Shown piece after piece: positions 38,742 through 49,395 of a stretch of 64,000 nucleotides of DNA. Origin of the DNA: Bacterioplanes sanyensis (GTDB lineage Bacteria; Pseudomonadota; Gammaproteobacteria; Pseudomonadales; Oceanobacteraceae); assembly GCF_014652515.1 (NCBI RefSeq), contig NZ_BMYY01000001.1, forward strand, positions 428,822 to 492,821. Direction: 5' to 3'. The notes under the pieces are model-generated. The model saw only the letters and a list, made by a program, of their open reading frames with translations, ran no database searches and was not told where the DNA came from. A program made the position numbers and the translations under genes. Numbering within the stretch: the first letter of the stretch is position 1; each line of letters starts with the position of its first letter.

Positions 38742-39893
38742 TTATTGGTCCTGAAAATGGTCAGAAAAAAACTGGCGGATTTCATCGGCGCGTTGCAGGC
38801 CATCATCATAACCGAGCTGAATCAGTGCCTGACAATAACCGCGCGAGAATAGCAGGTAACTGAGTATGCCACTGCCGTTATTGGCAGCATTGCCACTGCC
38901 GCCAAGCAGCAGACGCAATGCTTTCGGCATTTCATTGACGTGCTGGCCAGCAATATCGTCCAAAGATTGGCTGGGGCTGATTTCGAGCAGGCCAATATGA
39001 CGCAGCTCCATCGCTTGGCGTTTACGGACTTTCTCTGGGATTAAGCTGACGGTGCGGTTGATGCGCTGCAAGCGTTCAATGTCAGTTTCCATGCTGTCAA
39101 GAAAAGCAGCATTGAGCATATGGCCCATGACTTTGGCTGGGGTGGGGTAGGGTTCGTCTTGCATTGGCGGAGGATTGGAACGGTGGGCGCGGCCGCTGAC
39201 GCCAATGACCAGCAGTTTTTCGGCGCCAAGATGCAGTGCTGGGCTCATCGGCGCTAACTGGCGCACGGCACCGTCAGCATAAAACTCATGGTGTAGGCGC
39301 ACTGCGGGGAAAATCATGGGAATCGCCGCTGAGGCCATTAAGTGATCCAAGGTAAGCTCGCTGCGCCGACCAATGCGACGTTGTCGCTGCCAGTTACTGA
39401 GGCTGTAGTGACCTTGGAAAAAAGCCACTGACTGGCCGCTGCTTAAGCCAGAACAGTTGATAGCCAGAGCGTGTAAATGCTGGTTATTGATGGCATCTTC
39501 AATGGCGTCAAAGCGAATCACTTCGGCCAGCAGCTGGCGCAGCGGCGTATTATCAAGCAGAGCGAGCGGTACTTCTCGTCGCCTTGCACCGAGCAGCAGA
39601 CCACCGGTCATACGCATTAATGCACGTGACAAGCCAACGGTATCGGTATGGTAGATTTGGTCACAGCTGAAGTTTGACCAGATGCGCTCCAAGTGGCGGA
39701 TGCCGATGCGGTAGTTATTGGCAAAACTGGCGAGTGCGGCGCCATTTATCGCACCGGCGGAGGTGCCGGAAATAATATCAAAAGGATAGTAGTGCCCCTT
39801 TGGCAGCAGCCGATGAATGGCTTTTAAAACACCGACTTGATAGGCTGCTCGAGCACCGCCGCCTGATAAAATCAGTCCGGTTTTTTGCATCAT
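38742..39893 (-). CDS. Patatin-like phospholipase
   Basis: Lipid acyl hydrolase of 383 aa with a Ser-Asp dyad. The oxyanion motif [14 protein letters not shown], nucleophile elbow SGTSAGAIN and the catalytic Asp in YADGAVRQ are all present. No signal peptide, so cytoplasmic or membrane-associated. Start at 39893 or the adjacent ATG 39890 (GAGGAG upstream; a TTG at 39896 is also possible). It is followed 1 bp later by cobB. Family members include the RssA/YchK-like group; the substrate is unknown. Confidence 0.9.
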   Translation of the reverse strand: MMQKTGLILSGGGARAAYQVGVLKAIHRLLPKGHYYPFDIISGTSAGAINGAALASFANNYRIGIRHLERIWSNFSCDQIYHTDTVGLSRALMRMTGGLLLGARRREVPLALLDNTPLRQLLAEVIRFDAIEDAINNQHLHALAINCSGLSSGQSVAFFQGHYSLSNWQRQRRIGRRSELTLDHLMASAAIPMIFPAVRLHHEFYADGAVRQLAPMSPALHLGAEKLLVIGVSGRAHRSNPPPMQDEPYPTPAKVMGHMLNAAFLDSMETDIERLQRINRTVSLIPEKVRKRQAMELRHIGLLEISPSQSLDDIAGQHVNEMPKALRLLLGGSGNAANNGSGILSYLLFSRGYCQALIQLGYDDGLQRADEIRQFFSDHFQDQ

Positions 39894-39949
39894 CAATCTG
39901 GCTCCTCAATGCCCAGCGGTTCGCAGGACCAAGTGCGTGGCTTGCCAGT

Positions 39950-40192
39950 TTAGAGTGCCTTTAAGTACTCAACGATGTCCATGGATTCATACAACCATTG
40001 CACCTGGCCTTGATCATCCTCAAGTCGCAGGCAAGGAACCGTAGTACGGCCAGTTGCTTGTTGTTGCTCTTGGCGATAATCGGGGTTGCTCAACACATTG
40101 CGTAGCTCGACCTCAGTGTCGATTTGCGGCAGAACGCGCAACACCATCTGACAGAATGGGCACGCATCGTAATAATGTAACGCCAACTTCAT
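39950..40192 (-). CDS. Glutaredoxin-like protein
   Basis: Small thioredoxin-fold protein of 80 aa with active site CPFC (Cys11, Cys14), cis-Pro TVPCLRL and glutathione-binding residues near SMDIVEYL. It resembles GrxC-like or GST N-domain proteins. It lies upstream of the patatin-cobB pair on the same strand, with a short gap. Confidence 0.9.
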   Translation of the reverse strand: MKLALHYYDACPFCQMVLRVLPQIDTEVELRNVLSNPDYRQEQQQATGRTTVPCLRLEDDQGQVQWLYESMDIVEYLKAL

Positions 40193-40270
40193 GGCAGTCG
40201 ATACCTCTCGTTAAGGAAGGACGGTTAACAAAGGCTGCCAGTATAGCGAACATCGACATGGCTGTGCTGC

Positions 40271-42610
40271 CTAAGTCTTGAAGTGATGGCTGGCGGAACT
40301 GTGTTCATTGTCGGGCGCCAATGTGGTGACGCTGGCGCGTTGCTCAGGTAAGCGAGCACACCAACGGCTGATCATCATTCGCAGCTGCTGCATGTTAATG
40401 GGTTTGCTCATGTAGTCGTTCATGCCGCATTCTAAACAGCGTTGTCGATCACTGGGGAGGGCGTGGGCCGTGATGGCGATAATGGGGCAAATGCTCTCTG
40501 GCCAATGGCTTTGGCGTATGCGCCGTGTGGCAGTGTAGCCGTCCATGCAGGGCATTTCACAGTCCATAAAAATCAGTTGGTAACGCTGGCCATTGTTGTT
40601 GCTCAAACGTTCTAGCGCGTGTTCACCGTTATCTGCCAAGTCGACATCAAATTGCAGCCGTTCGAGCATGGTCTTAATCACGCGTTGATTAATCGTGTTG
40701 TCTTCAACCACCAAGATGCGGCCGCGCTGGTCTTGTGCCAGTTGTGCAAAGGGCTGGCTAGATGGAGTAGGCTGTTCCAGTGGCTCATGTTGCTGCGCGA
40801 CTGCCGCTGCTGGGAATACCAAGCTAACGGCTAACCCAGGGTTGCGATTTTCCACAATAAAATCGCCGCGTAGGCTGTAGCAGGCGGCCTTGACCAATGC
40901 TAGCCCCACCCCCGGTGGTGCTTGCAAATCCTGATAAGCCGGTGTGCCATTGGCATGTTGAAAGTAGGCTTGCCAGCGTTGCAGTTCTTTGTCACTGAGA
41001 CCAGGCCCGTTGTCTTTTAGGGTGATTTGCAGCCCAGCTTCACCGCGCAGAGCACAAGGACGCACGCACAAGTGCAGACTGCCATTTGAAGTTAGGCGCA
41101 ATGCGTTGTCGGCCAGTGCTTTAAGTGCTTGGCGAATGCACGGGGCGTCAAGGCGCAGCTGAGCGGGCAGCTCATGGCTGAGATCAACCCGTAATGTCAG
41201 GCCCTTGCTGTCGCAACCACTGCGCAGTTGCTGCAGCACAGGCTCTAACAATGCATCGATGGAGATATCCTCGAGAATCAGCGGATGGTAGCCGGCTTCC
41301 AGTTCTGTGTGGGTCAGTATTTGATTGACGAGGTCCAGCACTTCCTCGGCGCTGCTGCGGGCGTCGAGCAGTTCTTCTTTATGTTGATGAGAGGGTTGCA
41401 GCAATGCGTTTTCAATCGAACCGAGGATGCCGTTTAAAGGTCCACGAAACTCGTGGCTAATGGTGGCTAGAAAATGATTTTGGGATTGGTTAATAAGACG
41501 TAGGCGCTCGATTTCATCGCGAAGCTGCACCTGCTGGTGGCCCAGCTGCTGGTATTCCTGCTGTTGCTGCTGGTATTGGCCAAGCGCGTAATAGATGGCC
41601 AGCAGGGCATGACAACCGATGAGTGTCAGCGTTAGCAGTAGTAGCGGCCAGTGTGAGAGGGCTGTGGTAACCCAGGTGCTCAGGTGCCAAGCCACGACAC
41701 CCACAATGAAGCTCAGGCAGGCGGACATCGTTAGTCGTTTGGCGGCCAGTGGTTGCGGGTGCAACACTAGCCACCACAGCACTGCAAACAAAGCTAAACC
41801 GCCGATGATAACGACTTGGCGCGCTACCGGTGGAAGCAAAGGTAAGGTGGTGGCTACCACTAGGCAGCACAATAGTGGCAGCAATAGCACCGCCAGTGAG
41901 CGCTCGTCAGCTTGGCTTAGGCTGGTGATCAAGCCATGCAGCGTGGCCAAAATCAGAATTAGCAATGCAAATGATAACCAGCTTGGGCCACTATTAAGCC
42001 AGCCGGTGTTCACTGCCAGCCACATACTGCTCAGGATCACTGAAGCGGCTAGCCATAGCATGGTTGCATTGCGCTTGCGGCGAAGTATGAGGAGCGAGCC
42101 GAGCAGTATCAGTGCTAGCAGTGTCTGGCCGCTGGCCATAATCAGGGTTTGATATTGCTCGAAGCGGCTGAGCTGTGCGGCATTGCTGAGGCCAATATCA
42201 ACTTTGCCCCAGCTACTTCCTTGTAGACGCAACAGCAATATTTGGCTGGTTGAACGTTGCGGCAAGGCCAGTTGGTTGATAGGGCGCACTGGCGCGCTGA
42301 TATCGCTTAATACTCGGTAGTTATGGTCGACTGTGTCGTAGAGGGTAAGGCGATCGAGCAAAGGTTGACGCACCACCAGTCTGTCTTGTTTACCTGGTGG
42401 TAGGTTGATCTTTAACCAAATGACGTTGGCATCGCGCCCTAAAACAGGGGCATGTTCCGTGGCTTTAAACGCTTGCAGATGACGTTGAACATAGTCAATG
42501 GATAGGCTGCCGGTAGGGTCCGGCAGTTGCTGCAGGTTAGGCAGTGCCAAAGCTGGCAGTCCAATCACAAGCGCGAATAAAAAAAGGGTCTGGCGGGCAA
42601 CCGCGGCCAT
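40271..42610 (-). CDS. Hybrid sensor histidine kinase/response regulator (7TMR-DISM type)
   Basis: Membrane kinase of about 779 aa (start 42610 has AGGGA 8 bp upstream; ATG 42619 is an alternative). Order: signal-like helix, an N-terminal periplasmic beta-rich domain (VIWLKINLPPGKQDRL...) as in 7TMR-DISMED2, about seven membrane helices, HisKA with ATISHEFRGPLNGILG, HATPase with DNALRLT, DNGPGLSD and GVGLALVKA, and a C-terminal receiver RILVVEDNTIN...LIFMDCEMPCMDGYTATRRI. No Hpt domain or output regulator is adjacent, so phosphate likely passes to a separate Hpt protein. Signal unknown. Confidence 0.92.
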   Translation of the reverse strand: MAAVARQTLFLFALVIGLPALALPNLQQLPDPTGSLSIDYVQRHLQAFKATEHAPVLGRDANVIWLKINLPPGKQDRLVVRQPLLDRLTLYDTVDHNYRVLSDISAPVRPINQLALPQRSTSQILLLRLQGSSWGKVDIGLSNAAQLSRFEQYQTLIMASGQTLLALILLGSLLILRRKRNATMLWLAASVILSSMWLAVNTGWLNSGPSWLSFALLILILATLHGLITSLSQADERSLAVLLLPLLCCLVVATTLPLLPPVARQVVIIGGLALFAVLWWLVLHPQPLAAKRLTMSACLSFIVGVVAWHLSTWVTTALSHWPLLLLTLTLIGCHALLAIYYALGQYQQQQQEYQQLGHQQVQLRDEIERLRLINQSQNHFLATISHEFRGPLNGILGSIENALLQPSHQHKEELLDARSSAEEVLDLVNQILTHTELEAGYHPLILEDISIDALLEPVLQQLRSGCDSKGLTLRVDLSHELPAQLRLDAPCIRQALKALADNALRLTSNGSLHLCVRPCALRGEAGLQITLKDNGPGLSDKELQRWQAYFQHANGTPAYQDLQAPPGVGLALVKAACYSLRGDFIVENRNPGLAVSLVFPAAAVAQQHEPLEQPTPSSQPFAQLAQDQRGRILVVEDNTINQRVIKTMLERLQFDVDLADNGEHALERLSNNNGQRYQLIFMDCEMPCMDGYTATRRIRQSHWPESICPIIAITAHALPSDRQRCLECGMNDYMSKPINMQQLRMMISRWCARLPEQRASVTTLAPDNEHSSASHHFKT

Positions 42611-42710
42611 AAGATGCATCCCTGTAAGCAGCCACAACGTTCCTTAGTATTGGCTGCGATACAGGGGTTTGCCAGTCGGTGCTACAAAACGTCACCGAGA
42701 CTGAGATGCC

Positions 42711-45374
42711 TTAGAGGCTATGGCGCAAAGCCTCGGTGAAGCGCGCCAATAAGTCGTCGGGACGGTCGCTGCACAGCCAGTGGTGCACTAACTGTAAGCG
42801 CTCAGCATTGCGATCAAGGCCTTTGCCAAGGCCGTCGGCCAGGCGCTGTACTTGCACCGCCATGCGTTGGGCCTGATCTTCTGCCGGGCTGTCCAGGTCG
42901 GCCAGCAGTTCTAGGCGGATGCACAGCTCACGCGCATCGTGCTCGACCGACAGCTGACCTTGCCAAGCGTGCTCGAACAGTTGCGGATCACAGCCGGGTG
43001 GCAGTTGCGCCGCTTGCCAGGTCGATTCATCGTTAGTCTGCAGTGCTTGCAGTTTATCTACTAGGCCTTGCCAGCGCGCACGCTCGGCTTGTCGGCGAGC
43101 TTGCTGCTGAGCATCTTGCTGTTGTTGTTCCACCTGCTTCAAACGCTGCGATAGGCGCTGATGAGCGCTGCGCGGCAGCTGTATGGCTTGGAATTGCTGC
43201 TGCAGTTGAGTCAGCCCTGAGGCATCTTCGGCGCTGAGGGCTTCGGCTTGCTCAACCAGTGCTTGAGCTTGCTGGATCGCTTCTTCGATATCGGCCTTGC
43301 GTGCTTGGCGCTCCTCATTCAGGCGGGCAAACAAGGCATCGCAATGCTGGCGGAACTGCTTCCACAGCTTTTGATCGTCGCGACGCGGCGTCACGCCGAC
43401 CTGTTTCCAGTCATGCTGCAGTTGTTTGGCTTGCTCAATGGCGGCATCCAAGTCGTCTGCCGTTAGCAAGGATTCTGCGGCATCGACCAGTTGACGCTTG
43501 CGCGCCAAGTTGGCGTCGTACTCGTGTTGCAGTTGCTGCTGAATGGCATCGCACGCGCTGCGAAACTCGGCTTGGGTGGCCTTGTGGGAGGCGCGATCAA
43601 CCGGCGAATACTGGCGGAAGGCGTCGCGCGCAGCATCGAGGGTTTTTTGCACCGCTTTCCAGTCGGCGTTATTCCAGTCCATGGCGGTTGCGTAGTGTTG
43701 CAGCTCAGCAATCAACTGGCGGCGTGCGGCAACAAACTGCTCGCGCTGGCGCGCTCGCTCAGCAAAAAACGCCCGGCAGGGTTCAAAGGCTCGGTCACCT
43801 GCGGCTTGGAATTTATCCCACAGCGCTTGATCCGGTTTGCCACTGGCCAGTTGCTTCCATTGCTCTTGCAGGTCGTGAATCTTTTCTGCCAACAACTCTG
43901 GTGGGAGCTCGGCATCAACCAGGCTCTCCATGGCCTCAATCAGCGCTTCTTTCTTGGGAGTGGTGACAAAACCTTGCCAGTCGCGCATTTCATTCAAGCG
44001 TGCCGTCAGTGCTTTAAGGCGACGTTGCTGGCTGACTTTGCTGCCGGCCTGTGTGAGCGAATGCAGTCGGCCCAACACACGCTGAGCCTCTTTGACGTGG
44101 CCATCGTCCAGTTGCTGCTGCAAGGTGTTCAACTGTTGGTCGATGTCCGCTAAGCGACTGCTTTCGCTGGCCTGCAGCTGTTGTTGCTGCTGCTGCAGCT
44201 GTTCCAAGCGTTGTTGCAGCGGCTGGCGCCACTCTGGCGCCGGGCTGGTCGGCCAGGGCAGTTGCTTTAACCACTGTTGCGCCTGGCGCAGTTGCTGTTC
44301 CAGCGCTTTAGGCTGTTCGGCAACGTCGGCTGCTAGCCAAGCGTCTAGGTCGGCCTGTTGTTGCGCCAGATAAGAGAGGGTGTTGAGCTGGGTCAGCAAG
44401 GCTTGTTGGGTGTTTTCAAACAGCCGGATGTGCTCATCGCTGGGGCGGGCTTGGACAAAGGCTTCGTCCCATTGTTGTTGCAGTTGCTTCAACTCGGCGT
44501 TAAGCGGCTCGACCTGGGTTTCCTGCTGGCAGCGCTGCTGCAGCGTTTGCAGTTGTTGCAATACACGTTGCTGTTGCTCCATGGCGTTTTGCTGACGCTG
44601 TTGCTCTTGCTGACGCTGCTGCTCTTGCTGTTGGTGCTCTGCCAAGACGTTGCGGGCTTGCGCTAAGGCGGTGTCGATGACGGCATGTTGGTCGTTGCCA
44701 AGCTGCGGTTTGAGCTGTTGCCAGTCTTTTTCTAGCACTTGCAGACGCGCATAAAAGTCAGGCTGATAACCCAGCCGAATGAGGTAGTTCAGCTGCTGTT
44801 GCAGCTGTTGCTGTTGCTCTATCAGCGCTTGTTGCTGCTGTTGCTCAGCCTTCACCTGCGCCAATTGCTCTTTGCACCAGCGGTAAACGGCTTTGTCTTT
44901 GCCTTGGGCATGTTGTTGTAACTGCTGCAGTTTGTCGCCATCGACAATGCCCTCGGCGGCGGCCAGGCGCACTTTCGCAACAGGGTGCTCCATGGCCAGC
45001 TGTAAACGCTCTTGCTGGTCAGTGATGCGGCCAATGGCGGCCAAGCGCAGTGCTTGGTCGTCGGTTAAGGCGGCGATTTGCACCAGCTTGCGATTGTCAC
45101 TGACCTGCTCGATGCCTTGCTCCGGCAGCAGTTGCTGCAGCCATTGTTGCTTTGCTTGTTGGCGTACTTCTTTTACCTGGTGCTGGCTTAAGCGCTCCAG
45201 CAGTGCGGCGTTGCGAATTTTACCCAGCGCTTGCGAGCGCAAATCCACCTGGCTTTCGCGCTCGATAAAGGTCAACAGTGTTTGCTCGTCCTGTAGCTCG
45301 CTCAGTGCCTGGCGACGGACTTCCGGGTTGTCGTGTTGCCACTTAGGTTTAAAAAACTTCTTCAGTAATGCCAT
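42711..45374 (-). CDS. DUF349-repeat, Gln-rich coiled-coil protein
   Basis: Very long (887 aa) cytoplasmic protein with no signal peptide. The N-terminal 120 residues have HEAT-like helical repeats (PEVRRQALSELQDEQTLL, DLRSQALGKIRNAALL). The rest is coiled coil with DUF349 units, seen as W(K/Q)xLxxxxDQ... for example DWNNADWKAVQKTLDAARDA and LQHDWKQVGVTPRRDDQKLW. It is extremely Gln-rich, including many QQQ runs. DUF349 function is largely unknown. Starts MALLKKFFKP; single gene, divergent from the 45588 hydrolase. Confidence 0.85.
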   Translation of the reverse strand: MALLKKFFKPKWQHDNPEVRRQALSELQDEQTLLTFIERESQVDLRSQALGKIRNAALLERLSQHQVKEVRQQAKQQWLQQLLPEQGIEQVSDNRKLVQIAALTDDQALRLAAIGRITDQQERLQLAMEHPVAKVRLAAAEGIVDGDKLQQLQQHAQGKDKAVYRWCKEQLAQVKAEQQQQQALIEQQQQLQQQLNYLIRLGYQPDFYARLQVLEKDWQQLKPQLGNDQHAVIDTALAQARNVLAEHQQQEQQRQQEQQRQQNAMEQQQRVLQQLQTLQQRCQQETQVEPLNAELKQLQQQWDEAFVQARPSDEHIRLFENTQQALLTQLNTLSYLAQQQADLDAWLAADVAEQPKALEQQLRQAQQWLKQLPWPTSPAPEWRQPLQQRLEQLQQQQQQLQASESSRLADIDQQLNTLQQQLDDGHVKEAQRVLGRLHSLTQAGSKVSQQRRLKALTARLNEMRDWQGFVTTPKKEALIEAMESLVDAELPPELLAEKIHDLQEQWKQLASGKPDQALWDKFQAAGDRAFEPCRAFFAERARQREQFVAARRQLIAELQHYATAMDWNNADWKAVQKTLDAARDAFRQYSPVDRASHKATQAEFRSACDAIQQQLQHEYDANLARKRQLVDAAESLLTADDLDAAIEQAKQLQHDWKQVGVTPRRDDQKLWKQFRQHCDALFARLNEERQARKADIEEAIQQAQALVEQAEALSAEDASGLTQLQQQFQAIQLPRSAHQRLSQRLKQVEQQQQDAQQQARRQAERARWQGLVDKLQALQTNDESTWQAAQLPPGCDPQLFEHAWQGQLSVEHDARELCIRLELLADLDSPAEDQAQRMAVQVQRLADGLGKGLDRNAERLQLVHHWLCSDRPDDLLARFTEALRHSL

Positions 45375-45587
45375 TGACCCGTTCCACTATCCCACTGTTT
45401 GCTGGCTGCTACGCACAAGGTCGCAGCATGTTCGGTGTTGCCTAACTGGGAAGCTTGCATTGCTGCTTGCAGGCGAACCCAGATCATCGGCGGGCGCCCA
45501 TTTTAACGCCCAATGGCCAAAGGGGAAGTGGTGGCATGAATATGATAATCTGCGCGCCCAACGATAATAAGAAAGAGACTCACCTTC

Positions 45588-46535
45588 ATGACGCGACTGG
45601 GGCTACTGCTATTGCTGATATCGATGACGGGTTGCACGACGCTGGGGCTGTCAGATCAGCCGCTAGAAACCTTGCAAACACGTTACACCAACGACGACTC
45701 GCACACGCTGCGGGTGGGCGAGCTGGCTATTCATTACCGCGACGAAGGCCGTCGTGACGGCCCTGTGTTGCTGTTACTGCATGGCGTGGCGTCGTCTTTG
45801 CATACTTGGGATGGCTGGGTCGAGACGCTGGCGCCACACTACCGCATTATTCGGTTAGATTTGCCGGCTCACGGTCTCACCGGTCCGGATCCTGAGCGCG
45901 AGCGCTATGACATAGATTACATGGTGTCGGTGCTGCAGCGTTTTACCCAGGCGCTAGGCCTGGACTCTTTTGTGTTGGCCGGCAACTCTCTGGGCGGCTA
46001 CATCAGCTGGAACTATGCCGTCGCGCACCCTGAGCAAGTCAGCAAATTGATTTTGGTGGATGCCGCCGGCTATCCGCAAGACATGCCGTTTATCATGTCG
46101 CTGGCCTCGTGGCCGGTGATAGGCGATATGAGCCAATGGTTTATGCCACGTTTTATTGTCGGTATGAACATTCGAGCGGCCTATGGCGATGCGGACAAAG
46201 TCGACGATCAGCTGGTGCAGCGCTATCACGATTTAACGCTGCGCCCCGGCAACCGAGCCGGCTTGACCGCGGTTTTTCGTACCATGAGTGAGCAAAGCGA
46301 TAATCCGAACCTAGGGGCGCTGGTGCCCAGCATTCAAATGCCCACCTTGCTGATGTGGGGCGAGCAAGACGACTGGGTGCCGCTGGCGGTGATGCAGCGC
46401 TTTGCTGACGATCTGCCGCATGCTGAGCGCATTGTGTATCCGGGGGTGGGCCATATGCCGATGGAAGAAATTCCCCAGCGCAGCGCCCTCGACGCCCACC
46501 GATTTATCCAACGGCCCAGTGTGGCCGCCGACTGA
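45588..46535 (+). CDS. Alpha/beta-hydrolase lipoprotein
   Basis: Envelope hydrolase of 315 aa with lipobox MTGC. Alpha/beta fold with oxyanion HGVASSLHTW, nucleophile in LAGNSLGGY, acid in WGEQDDWVP and catalytic His in GVGHMPMEE. Resembles esterase/lipase or haloalkane-hydrolase-like enzymes; substrate unknown. It ends 15 bp before sbcB. Confidence 0.88.
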   Translation: MTRLGLLLLLISMTGCTTLGLSDQPLETLQTRYTNDDSHTLRVGELAIHYRDEGRRDGPVLLLLHGVASSLHTWDGWVETLAPHYRIIRLDLPAHGLTGPDPERERYDIDYMVSVLQRFTQALGLDSFVLAGNSLGGYISWNYAVAHPEQVSKLILVDAAGYPQDMPFIMSLASWPVIGDMSQWFMPRFIVGMNIRAAYGDADKVDDQLVQRYHDLTLRPGNRAGLTAVFRTMSEQSDNPNLGALVPSIQMPTLLMWGEQDDWVPLAVMQRFADDLPHAERIVYPGVGHMPMEEIPQRSALDAHRFIQRPSVAAD

Positions 46536-46550
46536 ACAATTGGAGACTGT

Positions 46551-48008
46551 GTGAACAGCATTGTCTGGTATGACTACGAAACCTTTGGCGCTCATCCGGC
46601 GTGGGACCGGCCGGCACAGTTTGCCGCCATTCGTACCGATGAAGACCTGAATGAAATAGAGCCGCCGGTCGAGTTGTTTTGCCGCCAGGCAGACGACTAT
46701 TTACCGCATCCGCAAGCGGTGCTGATTACTGGGTTGACGCCGCAGGAATGCAATCAGCGCGGTGTTGCTGAAAACGAGTTTATTGCTCGCATCAACGATA
46801 TGCTGGCGCAGCCGGGGACCTGCAGCGCCGGCTACAACAGCATTCGCTTTGATGATGAGGTCACTCGCAACGCTTTGTATCGCAACTTTCACGACCCCTA
46901 TGCGCGCGAATGGCAAAACGGTAATTCACGTTGGGACATTCTCGATGTGGTGCGCTGTGCTTATGCCTTGCGCCCGGATGGCATCGAATGGCCCAAGCAT
47001 GAAGATGGCCGCACCAGCTTCAAACTGGAGCATTTAACCGCCGCCAACGGGCTTGATCATGGTCAGGCCCATGATGCCGTTTCTGATGTTCGGGCCACCA
47101 TCGCCTTGGCGCGGCTGATTAAAGAGAAACAGCCAAAATTATACCGTTACCTTTATGGTTTGCGCTTGAAAACAGAAGTGGGTGCCTTGGTGGATGTTCA
47201 AAATCATAGGCCCTTGGTGCACATCTCTGGCATGTACCCGGTGGAGCGAGGCTGCATGGCCATCGTTGCGCCCTTGTGCTGGCATCCCAGTAACAAAAAT
47301 TCCTTTGTCGCGTTTGACTTGAGCCAAGATCCAACGCCGCTGTTTGAGCTCAGCGCCGAAGACATTGCCTTGCGCATCTTTACCCGCCAAAGCGAGCTGC
47401 CAGAAGGCGTCGAACGCTTAGCCATCAAAGAGGTGCACATCAATAAGGCGCCGATCTTGGCGCCGGCCAAAACCTTGACCCCAGACCGCGCCGAGCATTG
47501 GGACATCAGTGGCGATACCTTGCGCCGCCATCTGGCGTTGATCCAAGCGTATGAAAAACAGCACGGCAGCCTGACCGCCAAGTTGCATCAGGTATTTGCC
47601 GCACGTGAGTTTGGCGCCGTTGAGGATGTCGACGGTCGCCTGTATGACGGTTTTTTCTCGCGCAACGACAAGCAGGCGATGGAAGATGTGCGGCGCTTAA
47701 GCGGTTGGGATTTGGTGGATTGGCCATCACCGTTTGCCGACAGTCGCGGCGAGGAAATGCTGTTTCGCTATCGGGCGCGTAATTACCCAGAAACCCTAGA
47801 AGGCGATGAGCGCCAGCGCTGGGAAGACTTTCGTCGCCAGCGTTTGATTCATGGTGTGAGCGGCTCACCACTGTTAACGTTCGAGCAGTTTGCCAGCGAG
47901 TTGCAGCGCTTGGCCCAGCAGTTGCTGGAAGCAGGGGATGAGCGTCGTTTGATGTGGCTGCAAGAGCTGCAATTTTACGCCGAGTCGCTTTATCCGCTCG
48001 ATGATTAA
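46551..48008 (+). CDS. sbcB: Exodeoxyribonuclease I
   Basis: Single-strand 3'-5' DNA exonuclease used in mismatch repair and recombination, 485 aa. GTG start with TTGGAG upstream. The DEDDh exonuclease domain is visible: YDYETFG (Asp8, Glu10), [13 protein letters not shown], and [14 protein letters not shown]. The SH3-like and C-terminal helical domains follow, ending SLYPLDD. Length fits E. coli ExoI (475). Confidence 0.96.
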   Translation: MNSIVWYDYETFGAHPAWDRPAQFAAIRTDEDLNEIEPPVELFCRQADDYLPHPQAVLITGLTPQECNQRGVAENEFIARINDMLAQPGTCSAGYNSIRFDDEVTRNALYRNFHDPYAREWQNGNSRWDILDVVRCAYALRPDGIEWPKHEDGRTSFKLEHLTAANGLDHGQAHDAVSDVRATIALARLIKEKQPKLYRYLYGLRLKTEVGALVDVQNHRPLVHISGMYPVERGCMAIVAPLCWHPSNKNSFVAFDLSQDPTPLFELSAEDIALRIFTRQSELPEGVERLAIKEVHINKAPILAPAKTLTPDRAEHWDISGDTLRRHLALIQAYEKQHGSLTAKLHQVFAAREFGAVEDVDGRLYDGFFSRNDKQAMEDVRRLSGWDLVDWPSPFADSRGEEMLFRYRARNYPETLEGDERQRWEDFRRQRLIHGVSGSPLLTFEQFASELQRLAQQLLEAGDERRLMWLQELQFYAESLYPLDD

Positions 48009-48094
48009 CCCAAATATTGACAGCGAGGGCGCGGCTGTTAGTGTGCGCCCATTTTGGCCGCCAGTGGCCGTTTGAGAACATAGGTACTGCTGAA

Positions 48095-49261
48095 ATGAAA
48101 ATTGCCGTTGCCGGAACCGGCTACGTGGGGTTGTCCAATGCCATGCTGTTGGCTCAGCACAATGACGTGGTGGCCCTCGATATCGACGCGCACAAAGTTG
48201 AGTTATTAAATCAGCGTCAGTCGCCCATTGCCGATGACGATATCGAGCGTTTTTTGGCGCGCGATGATTTGCACTTTACCGCCACGCTGGATAAAGAGCT
48301 GGCTTATCGTGGCGCCGATTACGTCATTATTGCCACACCAACGGATTACGATGTCGATACCAACTACTTCAACACCAGCAGTGTAGAAGCGGTGATGCAC
48401 GATGTGATGCGCATCAACCCCGACGCTGTGATGGTGATCAAATCGACGGTGCCGGTTGGTTTTACCGCCCGTATTCGCCATGAGTTGGCCTGCGATAACA
48501 TTATTTTTTCGCCAGAGTTTTTGCGTGAAGGGCGTGCGCTGTACGATAACTTGTATCCGTCACGCATCATTATTGGCGAAGACAGCGAGCGAGCACGCCG
48601 CTTTGCTGGCTTATTGGTACAAGGTGCTGTGGCGGATAATATTCCACAGCTGTTTATTGATTCGACCGAAGCCGAAGCCGTTAAATTATTTTCCAATACT
48701 TATTTGGCCATGCGCGTGGCTTATTTTAATGAGCTAGACAGCTACGCCCAAGTACACGGCTTAAATACCCGGCAAATTATTGAAGGTGTCGGCTTGGACC
48801 CACGCATTGGCCAGCACTACAACAATCCATCGTTTGGTTACGGTGGCTATTGTTTGCCCAAAGACACCAAGCAATTATTGGCCAATTTTGAAGACGTACC
48901 GAATAACATGGTGCGCGCCATCGTTGATGCCAACCGTACTCGCAAGGATTTTGTCGCCGACTCTATCATCGACAGAAGGCCGAATGTGGTCGGCATTTAT
49001 CGGTTGGTGATGAAATCTGGCTCGGATAATTTCCGCGCGTCTGCCGTGCAAGGCATTATGAAACGCATCAAGGCCAAGGGCATCGAGGTCGTGGTGTATG
49101 AGCCAGTGCTGCAAGAAGAGCATTTTTTCCATTCACGGGTAATCAATGACTTGGATGAATTTTTAGCCTTGTCGGATGTGATCGTGGCGAATCGTTTGGC
49201 AGATGAACTGCTACCGGTAAAAGAAAAAGTGTATACGCGCGATTTGTTTGGCCACGATTAA
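48095..49261 (+). CDS. ugd: UDP-glucose 6-dehydrogenase
   Basis: Oxidises UDP-glucose to UDP-glucuronate, a precursor for capsule, lipopolysaccharide or polymyxin-resistance sugars. 388 aa from ATG 48095, the same length as E. coli Ugd and very similar throughout: [51 protein letters not shown], catalytic Cys253 in [13 protein letters not shown], and [15 protein letters not shown]. It stands alone, without other polysaccharide genes, and is followed by a strong terminator. Confidence 0.96.
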   Translation: MKIAVAGTGYVGLSNAMLLAQHNDVVALDIDAHKVELLNQRQSPIADDDIERFLARDDLHFTATLDKELAYRGADYVIIATPTDYDVDTNYFNTSSVEAVMHDVMRINPDAVMVIKSTVPVGFTARIRHELACDNIIFSPEFLREGRALYDNLYPSRIIIGEDSERARRFAGLLVQGAVADNIPQLFIDSTEAEAVKLFSNTYLAMRVAYFNELDSYAQVHGLNTRQIIEGVGLDPRIGQHYNNPSFGYGGYCLPKDTKQLLANFEDVPNNMVRAIVDANRTRKDFVADSIIDRRPNVVGIYRLVMKSGSDNFRASAVQGIMKRIKAKGIEVVVYEPVLQEEHFFHSRVINDLDEFLALSDVIVANRLADELLPVKEKVYTRDLFGHD

Positions 49262-49310
49262 AATGTTTCAGAAAAGAGTAAAGATAGTACTTTTAGTATC
49301 GTTGCATCTG

Positions 49311-49339
49311 AAAGAGCGCTAATATGCGCTCTTCTTTTT
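49311..49339 (+). terminator. Terminator after ugd
   Basis: AAGAGCGC/GCGCTCTT form an 8-bp stem with a 6-nt loop, followed by CTTTTTA. Confidence 0.88.
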
Positions 49340-49359
49340 AACTGGCTGGAGGATATTTG

Positions 49360-49395
49360 ATGATTGTAATGACTTCCGGCCGGGCCTGCCGCTAA
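49360..49395 (+). CDS. Candidate 11-residue leader peptide before rsgA-like gene
   Basis: GGAGG at 49348-49352 is 7 bp from ATG 49360, giving an 11-codon frame MIVMTSGRACR then TAA. The ribosome-binding site is better than that of most neighbours. The frame overlaps the 5' arm of a set of competing hairpins (see 49379-49451). Its small size means it could be chance; only position and signal quality support it. Confidence 0.4.
   Translation: MIVMTSGRACR

Noticed and set aside
38051-39893. Sirtuin and patatin next to each other as an antiphage defence pair
   Set aside because: The sirtuin is an ordinary CobB, the patatin has no fused sensor domain, and no other defence genes or mobile elements are near.
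43259-43966. Plus-strand frames opposite the DUF349 gene
   Set aside because: They are mirror images of the Gln codons, rich in Cys/Leu/Arg or Ser runs. No domain or ribosome-binding site supports them.
44140-44900. Repeated CAG/CTG-rich tracts as a CRISPR array or triplet expansion
   Set aside because: They are irregular in spacing and lie in frame within the Gln-rich coiled coil.
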